DNA of 64,000 bases from NCBI GenBank assembly GCA_003255025.1, contig QANY01005609.1, forward strand, positions 543,152 to 607,151, read 5' to 3'. This DNA is from Datisca glomerata. Taxonomy: Eukaryota > Streptophyta > Magnoliopsida > Cucurbitales > Datiscaceae. Below the pieces are notes generated by a model. It had not been told where the DNA came from, did no database searches, and was given only the letters and a program-made list of their open reading frames with translations. Made by a program: the position numbers and the translations under genes. Positions 1 to 11,500 of this stretch are shown piece by piece (position 1 is the first letter of the stretch; each line of letters opens with the position of its first letter).

Positions 1-1311
1 AAAAAAAGACCTTATAAGGGTTAATCCTAAAGAAGATGATTGTTTGAGTAGAAAATAGAGACATCTTATCTGACCAATGTCAATGATGCATGCTTTTCAT
101 CATTCGCTACATCGAGGTGGTGGGTGAAAAACAACCGTGCTTTTATTTTCTGAGCATTTGCCTTTCATTTTCTTATTTGGGCGTTTCTCTTTTCGAGCTT
201 CATCTTTGCCTTGAAGGTGGTACCCCTTGAGCTGTCCTTTCTAGGTATTCCGGCGAGAGGAAGATTGACCACCCTGGGCCTTCGAGTTCCTCCTAGGGGT
301 TATTCCTCGAGCAGTTTGAGAGTTGTGAGCTCTTTTTCTATCAGTTTATTCACTTTATGTAGGGGCTTAGGAGGAACACGCTCATGTATATCATCATGGA
401 CAACATGGTTGTACTGTAAATCAGAGGAAAGGGCCTCGTGACTATCTTTAACCCCTCATCTAGGCTTCATGTCGTGGCCTTGTTCATGAGCCTGTGTACC
501 AATTTTGGCACTACCTTCTTCCTTTCATTTCTTCTGAATGGGACGTAGGAGTTGGGAGCTGCCAAGCCCATATTTTCATTTCAATAGTGGAGAACTACTG
601 AGAAGAAATGAAAGGAAGAAGGTAGTGCAAATCCATATTTCAACTGAGAAGTTGCCTAAATCCGTTTATCTGAAGCAACACGATTTTTATTTGCCTGAGC
701 TGGTGCTTTGCAAAATTGTTGGTGGCCAAAAAAGGGCACTGAAGAGTATGGTGGAGGGTGTTTTACCGAGATTTTCATCCATCTTTTGCAGCTGCTCACA
801 TACTTCCCCTAGAGGGTCCTTTAGGGCTCTTTTCCTTCATTCGATCACCGACAACCTTGTTCTCCTCATTTGTCCTCCTGAGATGAACCCAACCAGAACC
901 TTACAAAGGGGGAGCTTGGTCGTCCAAAGCCTGGGTTCATTTTGGTCCTATTTACCTCGCCATTCCCCGAATAGCCTTCCTCCAGGGTTCCTCAAGTGCA
1001 TGATGACTCTAGTGGCAGACTTTTAAGTCGTGGGGGAGGATCATTTCCGTACAAGAGACCATTATTGGCATGAGCGGTGACTGACATGCCTTTCTTCCCT
1101 TTCCTAGTTACCTCAGAGGTTACAAGTACCATATATTTCTTCCTTTGTCGGGCCATTATCATGCTGGCAGAAAGTTCCTGATCTCTCGATGAGGGGAATG
1201 GTGAATCCACCCTTTCATCACAGACTTCTTTGCCATAGAATATCAGGCCCATTCTCTCCTTACGAGAGAAAAATATTTCCAAATTCTTTGAACCAGAACG
1301 TCTTTACAATC
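1..1311 (-). pseudogene. Leader/gag remnant of a Tat-type gypsy element
   Basis: On the minus strand this stretch lies directly downstream of a primer-binding site and LTR (right of it), where the leader and gag of a gypsy element belong. The longest open piece is 992-1282 (96 codons, starting MEIFFSRKER), followed by many stops in all frames. I see no zinc knuckle or gag domain that I can name, so assignment as gag rests on position only. It is cut by the window edge. The short plus-strand open frames at 211-441 and 538-1026 show no recognisable domain and I treat them as chance. Confidence 0.4.
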
Positions 1312-1330
1312 GTTCCCCACAAGCGACGCC
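1312..1330 (-). other. Primer-binding site of Tat-type gypsy LTR element
   Basis: Read on the minus strand the sequence is TGGCGTCGCTTGTGGGGAA, very close to the TGGCGCCGT..GTGGGGAA type of tRNA primer site that follows the 5' LTR in many plant Tat/Athila-type gypsy elements. It starts three bases inside the end of the neighbouring LTR (…TAAAACA, then ATT). This fixes the orientation of the element (minus) and one LTR boundary. Confidence 0.75.
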
Positions 1331-1333
1331 AAT

Positions 1334-2550
1334 TGTTTTAGCCAAAAACTGCAGTGACGATGTCGAATGTGTCCTTCGATCTCTCTCTCTGGTGGATGTA
1401 CTCTTTCTCCTAAATGAAACTCCTCACGACCTCAACGTCTGCAAAACACAGATAAAAAACCCAAATAGCGAGAAACTCATAGGGGAAGGTGCCTCGCCTA
1501 AAGGCCTTCGGTGCTTAAGTCAATATTTGTTCGATATTTTGGCATAATTTCCTTATAGGAGAGAAGGCATACCTCTTCTATTTATTGGTAGATATATTTA
1601 TACATAAGTCTTTAGGTAGGGGGAAGCGTGTCGAACAAGCCTCATAGGCATGTTGGGGGAAGCTTCCTTAGGGGAGAGAAGGCATACTGACTGCTCGTGA
1701 TTGGACGGAAGGGAGACAACCTTTACATAAAGAGTTCTGAATTAAATGTCAAAATGACTAGACGGAGGCTATCCTGACATCCTCTCATGGTGATTGGACC
1801 TATTGAGTACTACTTTTGACGGGCAATGAGTTTGTGCTTGTGGTTATCTGAGCTCTCTTTGCGCACCATATTCCTGCTCTTACATGTACTTTGGTCTCTG
1901 CAACTCGAGCATCCTCGGTACTGTATTCTCTATTTAAGATGGCACATGCCATTATTTTATTTTATGTGTTGTTTCATTATGACACAAGGGATTTTCTAAT
2001 TTTCCATAAAATAAAGCTTTGTCCAATTGTTTATTAACACTAGACGTAGTTTGAATGATCTTTAAAGATGAAACGTGACAATTTTTTATTGATCAATTAT
2101 GGACTCATCAACTTATGGATAACAACAGAACCACTCTGCCAACAAGGTAGGGGACTTGTTGTGAATTTTTTTAATATCTGACATTAGTTCATTTTTCCAA
2201 CATGCATGACAATAGGATTTAGGACCAAATCTCCTCCGCATATGTGATTTTTTTTAATCTCGAAATGGACTGTAATTATCAAATGATTTTGATTATCATG
2301 TTTCCTTGTTATAGTGGTCGTAAAAACCCATTAAGTATTCTTGACCCTGAAATTTATTTTTATGCAGTAACATAAGAGTCATATTTGATATAGTCTTACG
2401 GGAGACTTTCATCTTTACGTCATAGGTGATTCCTTATTCCTTCAAATCTTTTCATTTAGTATATATTTGTCAATGTTATTCATGCTTCATGTGAGTCATT
2501 CAGACTATTACCTTCTTTGTTTGTGAATGATAGCATTCCAAAGTAGTGAA
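1334..2550 (-). repeat. LTR of Tat-type gypsy element (outer boundary unresolved)
   Basis: The left end (plus-strand TGTTTTAGCC at 1334) is fixed by the adjacent primer-binding site. On the minus strand a TATA-like box (TATAAATATA, 1593-1602) sits at the expected place upstream of the transcribed part. The right limit is only an upper bound set by the start of a tandem array at 2587; I could not find a convincing polypurine tract or matching terminal repeat. The LTR lies between two element bodies: leader/gag to the left and integrase plus 3' UTR to the right. Confidence 0.55.
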
Positions 2551-2586
2551 GTCCCTACTATTAGCGGCCTTTCATCTTTGTTTGGA

Positions 2587-3290
2587 GTGGCATTCCCCAA
2601 AGTGGGACTTCTGTGACGTCCACCTTTCCTTGTAGTGGCGTTCCTGTAGTGTGTCAGGGTTTCCTTCATGAGTTTGGTGATGACCACCTTTTCTTAGTGC
2701 AATCCCCCAGAGTGTCGAGGATTTCATTCGGGTATTTAGTGATGACCACCTTTTTTTACAGTGACATTCCCCCAAAGTGCGAGGGATACCTTATGGACTT
2801 TAGTGACGCTACCTTTCCTTACAGTGACGTTCCCCCAGACTGTGAGGGTTTTCTTTAGGACTTTGGTGACAATCACTTTTCTTTGCAGCGGCATTTTCCC
2901 AAAGCGCAAGGGTTTCATTCGGGACTTTGGTGATGACCACCTTTTCTTACAGTGGCATTCTCCTAGAGTGCGACAGTTTCCTTCGAGACTTTGGTGATGA
3001 TCACTTCTTCTCACAATGACGTTCCCCCAGAGTGCGAGGGTTTCCTTCGAAACTTTGGTGATGATCACTTTTCTCGCAGTGGTGTTCCCCTAGAGTGTGA
3101 GGGTTTCCTTCGAAACTTTGGTGACGACCATCTTTCTTTGCAGTGACATTCCCCCTGAGTGCGAGGGTTTCCTTTGGGACATCTATGATGACCACTATTC
3201 CTTACAATTGCATTCTCCTTAAGTTTGAGGGGGTTATTTTGGGTTTTGATTACGACCACTTTTCCTTGATAGTGGCAAGATTTCTCTGAG
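2587..3290. repeat. 64-bp tandem repeat array in the 3' UTR of the Tat-type element
   Basis: About eleven head-to-tail units begin at 2587 (a shortened 48-bp copy), 2635, 2697, 2761, 2824, 2888, 2952, 3016, 3079, 3143, 3207, with a partial unit at 3272. Spacing is 62-65 bp. Each unit starts like GTGACATTCCCCCAGAGTGC and ends with TGGTGATGACCAC plus a T-rich tail. The array lies between the integrase end (3729) and the LTR, that is, in the 3' untranslated region in element orientation. Several short ORFs on both strands (for example 2736-3068 minus and 2613-2858 plus) are by-products of the repeat. Confidence 0.9.
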
Positions 3291-3728
3291 CTTTGTCTAT
3301 AGCCATATTATGTCCTTTCAACGACGAAGTGGAATCTAAGAGTGTGTGATATTTCTATGGACCTATTGAAGTGTCCATCTTCTATCATTTCTTTTGTATT
3401 ACTTGCGTTCTAATCTTGTATCCTCATTTTCTTTACTTGATCTTTATGATTCATGGATTCATTGTATTTCTTTTGTTGGATTCGATAGAATGTGCAAACT
3501 GTTCAACCATATGTCATAGTAGTATTTTTTTTTTGTTAAACTAAACCTAGGGATTGCTCCTAGGTTGCCTACGTACCCTTATAGAAAACGGATCAAGTCA
3601 AACTATAGTTCATTGAGATTTTTTATGGTGGACTGAAACAAGGAAGTTCTCCTAGGCTGCATCAAGTCAGGTCGTCATTCGTCAAGAATTTCTTCTAAAA
3701 CTATGAATAGTTTAGCATCACTTCTTCA
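3291..3728. other. Spacer between 64-bp array and integrase
   Basis: No coding signal in any frame. The position corresponds to the start of the 3' untranslated region of the Tat-type element on the minus strand. Confidence 0.5.
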
Positions 3729-4880
3729 TTAGGAATAGTAGTGCTTCAAAAATTTTGCATTGATTGTCGCAACATATAGACCATAGCTATCAAATATTTT
3801 GTAAGCACCATTTGTATAAACTTTTAAGACTACATACAGTCTATCCCACTTAGAAGATAATTTGTTTCCTTTGTGATGAATAACAATGATAGGTTTGCGA
3901 ATAACTAGCAGTAAGTCACCCACCTAAAATTATCTTGGTCACACTTTTCTATTGAACGCCTTAGACATTCAAGTATGGTACCATTCAAGGCGTTGTTCTG
4001 CTTCGAGCCTCTTTTCATTAAGTGCATCTAACTTTTCCAAAATGTAGCCTTGCATTTTCTTCTTTAGTCATTCCTTTATGAATGGCACTTCAAAGTGATG
4101 GGATTTGTCGTTCAAGCGGTAAAACTGCTTCCACACCGTAGACCAGAGAATACGGTGTAGCTTGTGTTATGTCCAAAAAGTGTTTCAATATGCCCAGAGA
4201 GCTTCACCGACTTTCTCATGCCAATCTTGCTTTGTTTTATGCACCAGTTCCTTTAAAAGATTACAAATCATTTTGTTGAATGCCTCTGCAAGTCCATTTG
4301 CTAGTGCGTTATACATAGAAGACTTGTATTGCTTGAAATCAAACTTATGACAGATTATCCATGAGGTTGTTAAAGAACTGCTTTCCATTATCTGTAATAA
4401 TGTATCAAGGTACACCGTAACGGTAGATGATGTCTCCTGAAAAAATTAGCAACATCTTCTTTCTTGGCTTCCCTTAAAGAGACAACTTATGCCCATTTGG
4501 AGAAGTAATCTGTCCTAGAAAGTATGTAAGAATGCCCCTTTAATGACTTTGGATTCAGAGGGTCAACAAGATCAAGTCCCCAGCCTTTAGATGACTAAGG
4601 CATTATTGTTGGATGTAAAGGTTCTAGAAGTTGGTGGATGAAATGGGCATGAAACTAACAAGCATCATAATTCGTGGCATAATCCATCGAGTCTTGCACC
4701 ATTGTTGGCTAGTAATGTCTCAATATTTTGATCATGAATGAAGCTTTGATCCTGATTATGGAGCGCCACAAGCACCAAGTGAACTTATTCTAATGCATGT
4801 TAAGCTTCTTCTTGTCCTAAGCATTGAAGAAAGAGTCTATCAAATGAACATCAAATATAGGTTTCTTTGTAGTAAATGAA
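3729..4880 (-). pseudogene. Tat/Ogre-type gypsy integrase remnant
   Basis: The minus strand from 3923 to 3729 reads as the C-terminal end of a Tat-type integrase: GDLLLVIRKP near the start, KWDRLYVVLKVYTNGAYKI in the middle and AKFLKHYYS at the end, then a stop. Upstream, 4415-4185 carries the late core domain with NGLAEAFNKMICNLLKEL and DWHEKVGEALWAY, typical of Tat/Ogre integrases. Further upstream, to about 4880, the family pattern persists but with many stops and shifts. Integrase would insert the cDNA copy into host DNA; this copy is dead. Confidence 0.85.
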
Positions 4881-5049
4881 TTGTGCCGCTCACCTACTTA
4901 TTTCAACTTTACGACGTGGTTTATTGGGTAATTTTCCATGTTGCCAATACTTAATGATCAGTTCACACAATTTTTCTTCATCACTTATGCATACTGAAAC
5001 TATATACGACTATTCTTGCTCGTCATCAATTGATGGGATCACCCATGTT

Positions 5050-5430
5050 TTGCATAATGGCACGCTGTAGCCAAGTTAGTTAACGCATCATCTCATCGAT
5101 TTTCTGCTCTTAGGACATGTTTGAGGGCAATACTTTCAAATTTATTCATTAGTCATTTTACATACTTGAAGTATGGAATTAAGACATCCTTTTTCATGTC
5201 ATATTGCATCATCAACTGATTTATCAATGGTTTTGAGTCATCACACAACTCGAGATTAGCAACTCCAATTTTCAAAGCCATCTCAAGGCCAATTATTAGT
5301 GCCTGATATTCAGCCACATTGTTAGAGCATAATTCACTTATTACAAAGATGTACGATAAGATATGCTCTGCGGTGTGATGAAAATTACCCCAGCTTTAGC
5401 TCCATCTCATCTTATCACACCAAAAAACAA
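5050..5430 (-). pseudogene. Extra (archaeal-type) RNase H domain of Tat/Ogre element
   Basis: On the minus strand, frames between about 5430 and 5050 give DGAKAGVIFITPQS, then ELCSNNVAEYQALIIGLEMA and DDSKPLINQLMMQYDMKKD. This is the second RNase H that plant Tat/Ogre gypsy elements carry between the RT-linked RNase H and integrase. The opening FFDGS motif is altered (FFGVIR then a stop), so the first catalytic acidic residue is gone. Stops and at least one frameshift make it non-functional. Its presence places the element in the Tat/Ogre group rather than among chromoviruses. Confidence 0.8.
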
Positions 5431-5439
5431 CATTATCCG

Positions 5440-5560
5440 AGGAGTGCAAGTATCGACATAGAGTACCTCATCAAGAAGGTCTTATGATAGTTTCCATTCT
5501 TATGGCACTAGTGCAAGTATCGACATACCACTTACGATAGTTTCCATTCTTTTGTGGTAT
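5440..5560. repeat. Short direct duplication in pol remnant
   Basis: The string GTGCAAGTATCGACATA occurs at about 5445 and again at about 5511. TAGTTTCCATTCTT follows both. This looks like a local duplication of about 65 bp inside the decayed pol. Confidence 0.7.
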
Positions 5561-6813
5561 GTAAAAGATGACAAATTGTTCAAAAAGTACAAGCTACTTT
5601 TCCAGTCGGCCAGCGATCGTTGCCTAGACACAACATACTTAATGGGATAAGCCTTGGCTATCAACTGTATAGTGAATGCTTTCATGTAATGCCTTAACTT
5701 ACCAATGGTAAAGAAGATAGCGAGGCATGTCTTCTCAATATGTGAGTATTTCAACTAAACTCCACTTTGGGTTCGACTAAGATAGTATAGTGCCTTTTCT
5801 TTTCCTACTTTTTTATGCTAGGAGAGTTCCTAGAGAATTTTCTTGTGTGACGATGTATAATACAAGTGGTTCACTCAGTATCGAAGCTCCCTAAACAGGA
5901 GGGTAAAGCAAGTTCTTCTAAATTTTTGAAAGATTTTCTACATGCCTCATCCCATTCAAAGTGGGTGTCTTTCTTCATTAGTCGATTGAATGGTTGCCAT
6001 CGTCCTGTCAAATTTGATATGAATCTTCGAAAATAGGCAAGAATCCTAAAAGAATCTAAGTTCCTTTAGATTTTGCGGCTCAGGCATTTTCTAGATTGCA
6101 TCTAACTTTAACTTAACTATTTATATGCCATGTTGTCTTACCACAAAACTAAGAAACTTGCCCGATGTAACCCCAAAAGCACACTTGAGTAGATTCATCT
6201 TGAGTTGATATTTCCTAAGACGATTAAAGATATTGCGTAGATCTTGTAAATGGTTTTTCCTTTGTTTCGTCTTTACGAAAAACTCATCAACATAACACTC
6301 AACATTTTTATGGAGTAGGACATAAAAAATTCTCTACATCGCTCTTTGTTATGTAGCGCCAGCATTTTTCAATCCAAACGGCATAAACTTGGTAACAAGA
6401 GATACCCTTTTTAGTTCGGAAGGCAGTCAACTCTTCATCTTATGGAGCCATTCTTATTTTGTTGTAACCAGAAGATCAGTGCATAAAAGATAATGCTTTA
6501 GGACTTGTGGTCACATAAATCGTTAATTATGTTATAGGCAAAGGGAAGTCATCATTTGGACATGCATTATTGAGATAACGGAAGTCAACGCAAACATGGA
6601 TTTGTCTGTTCTTTTTCTTCATGGGGATAATATTTGCAATCCACGCAGGGTATTTATCTTCATGAATAAACTGACTTCAATTAGCTTGTTGACTTCATTT
6701 TCTATTGGAGGGATGAGATCAGGGTGGAAGCAACGATGTGCTTGCTTGATGGGCCGAACTCCATGTTTCACAGCGAGATTACGAGCTGCTATCTTTGGAT
6801 CTAAGTCGGGCAT
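5480..6813 (-). pseudogene. Tat/Ogre-type reverse transcriptase and RNase H remnant
   Basis: Minus strand from 6813: MPDLDPKIAARNLAVKHGVR is the conserved start of the RT region of Tat/Ogre polyproteins, followed by FHPDLIPPIENEVNKLIEV. Around 6560-6600, VCVDFRYLNNACPNDDFPL matches the RT palm; around 6420-6480, SSGYNKIRMAP and EELTAFRTKKG follow after a frameshift. The thumb region runs to about 6000. At 5754-5500 the RT-linked RNase H appears (IEKTCLAIFFTIGKLRHYMK, then ADPIKYV-like AYPIKYVVS). Numerous stops and shifts mark a long-dead copy. The reading continues upstream into 6814-6981 and, after the nested insertion, at 42479. Confidence 0.88.
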
Positions 6814-6981
6814 TTCCTTGTGGCTCCAAGCAAATACATCTTTATATTCTACAAAACTTGAATGTATTCCTCTTCTTCTTCAGGTGTAAGCAGCGCACTA
6901 TTAAAGGTTGGACGAGGCTCCTCCAAAGTACCTAATGTGAGTTCTTTTAGCTCATCAACTGCAGCTTGTCCACCATTTTCT
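6814..6981 (-). pseudogene. Protease-RT linker of the Tat/Ogre element, left half
   Basis: The minus strand reads GQAAVDELKELTLGTLEEPR just upstream of the RT start, a hallmark of the Ogre/Tat linker. The reading stops abruptly at 6981. Its missing upstream partner (DDEVMEAPPVLE) is found at 42479-42515, so the gene was split here by insertion. Confidence 0.85.
6977..6981. repeat. Target-site duplication (left) of nested Copia-1 block
   Basis: TTTCT at 6977-6981 is repeated at 42474-42478. Removing one copy and the DNA between joins the two halves of the Tat/Ogre linker in a continuous family-like reading. Confidence 0.85.
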
Positions 6982-7363
6982 TATTGGAGAACGTGGGGCA
7001 CGCGCAACAGAGGGGTTTAAAAAAATTTTAAAAATGAATCTTTTTTATAAAAAGAAAACAAGCGCAATGCAATGATTTTCAGAAAAATAAAATATTTTTA
7101 TTGAAAATTCTTTTTCAATCAGTCAGGATCCATTATATATTTATGCATTAAATCTACAACATACAAGGTGCGAAATCATATACCTTTTGTAGTCTGTATT
7201 AAGTGTCCTTGTAAAAATCGATTGATCCCGCGTCCCAGGAAACCGTTTCAACGATCAGTAGACTCTGAGATCCACACCAAGATCTTTCAAGTCAATCCCC
7301 AACGCACTAGGATGTGTGTGGGCATGTAGAATATTACAAGACACCTTTTGTGTTTCTAAGTCG
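6982..7363 (-). repeat. Copia-1 3' LTR fragment
   Basis: This stretch aligns closely along its whole length with 40285 to about 40676. Shared strings include CAGGATCCATTATATATTTA, ATTAAATCTACAACATA and TTACAAGACAC. Homology stops near 7363, where chromovirus-like LTR sequence begins. The full LTR is 2.19 kb at the other end, so about 1.8 kb is missing here. Confidence 0.88.
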
Positions 7364-8935
7364 TCGCTGCATCACGCAGTCCATCGATTCCGGTAAGGCA
7401 GTTTATTTTCTTCCTCTCGTTCTCGTCATTTCTCCTCTATTTCTCTCTGTTTATTTACCCTCTCAGTGAACTCATTCCTATTTTGTTTCTTTGTTCATCT
7501 ATTTTTCTCTCATTTTTCTGGATCGTTGCTTCATCGTCATCGTCGTTGCCTTCAACGTCCGTAAGCTTGATTTTCTTCTTTCTTTCTTGGTTTTTTTCAA
7601 AATGTAGCATGGTCTTTTGACCCAATTGGCTTTGACTTGACTCGAACCGGTTATCACCCGACCTCAATCGGTTCAATCAAACCAGTCTGAACTGGTTCAT
7701 CTGAACCAGACCGGTTTAGTTTGAATGTTTTGTGATCTGAGATCCTTGGATTTCAGGTCATTAGTTGTTGAATTTAATTCGTAGCAAATCCAGGTAAGTG
7801 GATTTACATAGTAATTCGGTCCATATGTTATGAGTGTAGCATATATAATTGTTTTTATTATTTCTTTATATTGCTCAATCTTATGATCAAGTGTGTTATT
7901 TATTTTTCCATATCCTGATGAAATTATTTATCATGTTATGTATGATTATATTTTGAGTTAAACACGTAATAGTTATATTGTTTATGTTCATGAACAAGTT
8001 ATATGTTTATTCATGTATACGTAATAATGCGATTTATGAATCTTAACTGAAGAAAAAGTGATAAATAAATAAGAGGTAGACTTAGTCATGTCCCTTGGTT
8101 ATCAAGTCACCAGATTGTTCATGTCATGTTATCAGCTATACGATTGGGTGTCACCATGTTCATGTTAGCGTCCTTATGGTTCAGATAACTTTAAGTTACA
8201 TCAAGTTTCAGGACACCCAATCTGTCATGTTCACGTTCATGTTACAAGTTCAAGTTCAAGTGTGAAATAATTCTGGTTAGAATGTTAATCGAGGTATATG
8301 CCTAGTTGAATTATAATAAATCAAGTACAAGTATCAGTAAGAATAAGTACAAGTTCAAGTTATATGTTAACTATGAAATCAGTTATGTTAATTACAAGTA
8401 TGTTATGTTATTTAATAATCAAGTGAATGTGTTAAATTAAAGTTGCTTGAGTTATATATTTACATTTATGTCAGTTGAAGCTTATTAGTATGTGAGTTTA
8501 CTTTCTTAGAATTTTTTAATACTCACCCCCCATAGATGGATATGTTACAGGTGATGGCGAGCAGTAGGAGTGAGGGACTGTGGTAGACAGTGAAAATATG
8601 AGATTTTTAAGAATTTATGATTATATGATGTTAGAAATAGATTTTCAGTTTAATTAGTATTGTTTTCAAAAATTTTATGAATTTCCATGTTTGACTTTCA
8701 TGCTTTATGGATTTTTGTGTTTGAAATTATTACAGTTTAATGAATCATTTAATTCAAATTTATGAGTTAATATTCTCTTAAAATAATTTTATGGTTCCAC
8801 TATTTAATGTTAAAAATAGTGCAAAATTAGGATTTTCAAAATGAGGTTTTTCACAAATTAGGGTTTTAATTGAATTGAGATTTTTTGAATTGTTAAATTA
8901 CAAGCATGTTTAACCCTTGGGGATCGGGGCATTAC
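7364..8935 (+). repeat. Chromovirus-like gypsy LTR fragment
   Basis: It starts with pyrimidine-rich sequence like a transcript leader (7400-7460). It carries ACTCACCCCCCATAGATGG near 8521 followed by a GAGTGAGGGACTGTGG string, and ends GGGGATCGGGGCATTACA at 8935; that end type is common in Tekay/Del-like chromovirus LTRs. No primer-binding site follows, so it is a 3' or solo LTR remnant. The upstream part (U3) seems missing. Confidence 0.55.
7692..7709. other. Perfect 8-bp hairpin in LTR fragment
   Basis: CTGGTTCA and TGAACCAG are separated by two bases. Similar AACCAG/CTGGTT and ACCGGTT words cluster from about 7645 to 7725, giving several alternative pairings. Confidence 0.7.
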
Positions 8936-9352
8936 ACCTCAACTCTTTTATGCTTTACAATTGGTTATTCCTTGGAGTAGTAATGATGATAGCGTACGGG
9001 TGCATGAGAGGGAGGGTTAGAGATGCGATGCTAGAATCTTCGATGCGCCACTTGTCGCTCCCTTACACACGCAATGCTTGAGTTCATGAGCTCGCTTGTC
9101 ACGTTTCCCCTTCTCTCTTCTACTTCTCTTCGAAACCAGATATTTTTTCTCTCGCTCGGTATCACTTTTCCCCTTCTTTCTTCTGCTTCTCTTGTATTTA
9201 TGGTTTCATTCAGAGTTTAGCCATGTCCTTCATTGGGAGACGTCTTGGAGGTTGCATGTTCCTGTGTCGACACTCATTTCTCTTTGTCGTTTTTACTATG
9301 GTAAGTTTCTCTTCCTTTATCCTTAATTTTGCCTTTTCTTTGAATTTTTATC
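8936..9352 (+). other. Leader-like sequence upstream of Transposase_28-type remnant
   Basis: Pyrimidine-rich tracts (9100-9200) lie upstream of the reading at 9353, resembling the stretch upstream of the related remnant at 49273. I see no gene in it. Confidence 0.35.
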
Positions 9353-9726
9353 ATGTTTGAGGGTTCCGGGGGGTGCGTAGACTGGATGGACTGTATTGAT
9401 TTTTCGAATGAAGCTACCGACTCCCGTGTCGACCCGAGGGCCTATCTCGGTCCTAGTGAAGATGCCGACCGATGGGGGACTAACAGATATCCTTCCATTT
9501 TGACCAAAGATGAATTGGATATGATTTGGAGGGCATACCATATTCTCACTATGTTCAGTTGCGGCTGCCGGAGGCGGGCGAGAAGGTAAGTGCCCCCCGA
9601 TATAGGGGGACTGGATTATACTTGGCCTCGCTGCAGTGTGGACTGAGGCTTCCTTTACATCCTTTCCTAAGGGAGTGGTTCTCTACGATAGGTATCGCTC
9701 TGGCCCAAATTAAACCTAACTCATGA
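9353..9726 (+). pseudogene. Transposase_28 (putative gypsy-type transposon) gag-like remnant
   Basis: Two overlapping frames give one family-like reading: 9353-9540 (ends …DELDMIWRAYHI) and then 9541-9726 in another frame (HYVQLRLPEAGEKVSAPR, GLYLASLQCGLRLPLHPFLR, ending LAQIKPNS). The pattern of 'I…V.LP..G', 'LRFPLHPF' and 'L.PNSW' is typical of the plant Transposase_28 / putative plant transposon protein family found at the front of some gypsy-type elements. A frameshift lies near 9535-9545 and a TGA follows 'PNS' where the family has W. The N-terminal part is short. It is non-functional. Confidence 0.7.
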
Positions 9727-10600
9727 AGGACTAATAACTCTAAGAAATTAGAGTTATCTATGTATTTTCTTCCCTAATTCATTAGTAATCTTAGGGTGAC
9801 GCATTTGTTTTTAGTCTTAATTTTGTCATTTTCTTATTTTAGTTATCTTTTAGAGTCTAGCTTACTTTTTTAGTTATTTGACAGTAATTGCGCAGATTCT
9901 CCGTTTAATTCATACTTTTGTGAGAGCTATAAGGGGTTAAACAACTAGTCAGATGATGCATCATAACGATACTACATCACTACACCAGCAGACGTGCACA
10001 CGTGCTAGAGAACTTTTATCGTTTAGTCCAGCTAGCACTCCAAACGGGAGAGAAGTTCGTGTGCTCCAAGAAGAAGCTATCCATGTGGTGATGCCTAAAT
10101 TTTCAGTTGATTATAGTAATAACTCACTGAACTCAATTTTTTACGGATACACAGTTAATTAAGTTAATACTAAATCTATTAGAAGTTGTTGTAGTTAACG
10201 TATAATGGATCTACTGGACTATAACAACATCTCCCAACAATATCCAAATGATTATTTTATTACCCTTAATTTTTTTATTCAGAATCAAATTATATTAAAT
10301 TCAAATCATTTTTATAATTTTAATTCTAATATCCCATAATTAAGAAAACTGGAGATTTTCCTTACCAATCACATAATTTCATTGTATAACAATGTACTAA
10401 TACAGTAATTAAAATATTTGAACTAAACAATTGCAATATGATTGTTACTTTCAATGTACAATGTTTAGTTTCGTATATATATATATATAAGATTGGAGAA
10501 GATAGTCGTGTCGATCCAACTCAAGGGTTATAGGGCATTACTGGAGGGAAACTAAAAGGTGAAGCTTGTGACAGTGCTGCTATTATATGCTTGGTTCGGT
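9727..10600. other. Unassigned AT-rich stretch
   Basis: No recognisable coding sequence. It contains a short (TA)n run at about 10475-10488. The open frame at 9953-10162 has no known domain. Confidence 0.5.
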
Positions 10601-11500
10601 AGGAAATTGATAAATCAGAAATCGGAGGGGATTCATCTATTAAATGCTTGACGAAAGTGATTTTTAATTTTTAATATTTGCTTGATTAAAGATAAGGGAA
10701 AAGGAAAAATGATGAGGTTTTTTACTTCATACTCTAAATTAATCAATCTACTCTAGAATTTATCACCACAATTCCACAATAAAATCTTTTAAAAATCCAT
10801 AATTATAATTAATATATCAAGTAGTAGTGATAATGACACATGCTATCATTTAAATATATTGAGTAGGACATGTGACACATTGTGATGTGCCCATACCCAA
10901 CTCTCTCTATATGTAAGATGTCAACAAGACTTAGTTACAGATCTTCTTATCCGATGTTACTCAACTTCATAGTGCTATAGGTGCATTGCAATGTGTCATA
11001 ATGACTAGGCTTGACATTTTCATAAATTCGGCCAAATTCTCTATTTTCCAACCTCCATGCATTGGAAAACTTGCAAAAGACCACTCAATTACTTTAAAGT
11101 GACTCTGTATATGAAGGCCTAATCTGAAACCATCGCATGATCTTCAACGTGAAGCATCTATGGTGTAGGTTAGGCTAGTAATCTTGACGATCGATCGCAG
11201 GTCCACTTGTGGTTATACAATCTAGGTCAATTCATGACCTCAATTTAGTTATTCCTTTCTAATCTTAATAACCACCAGAATCATGAATTATCTTATGACT
11301 CATCAATCAGATATACAGATAGATGAATTCTTTTAAATAGTTGTTCAAGAAAAAAGTAATCTATTTTCACGCTACCAGTGGACCCCCAAACATATTCCTT
11401 TCGATCTATCAACTAATTCTATTCTTGAATCTCATTCGTGAGATTGATCAAAATCACTATTTTTATTAGGTACAAGCTTGATCACTTGGTCCTTTAGAAA
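10600..11500 (+). pseudogene. Copia RT/RNase H tail, copy A
   Basis: In shifting plus-strand frames from about 10930 this reads HSAIGALQCVIMTRLDIFIN, then HWKTCKRPLNYFKVTLYMKA and, near 11185, DRRSTCGYTI. These are the late RT and early RNase H motifs of Ty1/copia polyproteins (GALQY.T.TRPDI; HWK..KR.L.Y..GT; DRRSTCGY). Stops interrupt every block. The segment ends near 11500, where an almost identical direct copy begins, so it is one member of a tandem triplication. Confidence 0.75.

Noticed and set aside
2572..3259. Overlapping short ORFs on both strands (60-110 codons)
   Set aside because: All lie in the 64-bp tandem array and repeat the same peptides in shifted frames; they are repeat by-products.
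9323..9541. Minus-strand ORF opposite the Transposase_28-type remnant
   Set aside because: Shadow of the plus-strand reading, which has the family motifs.
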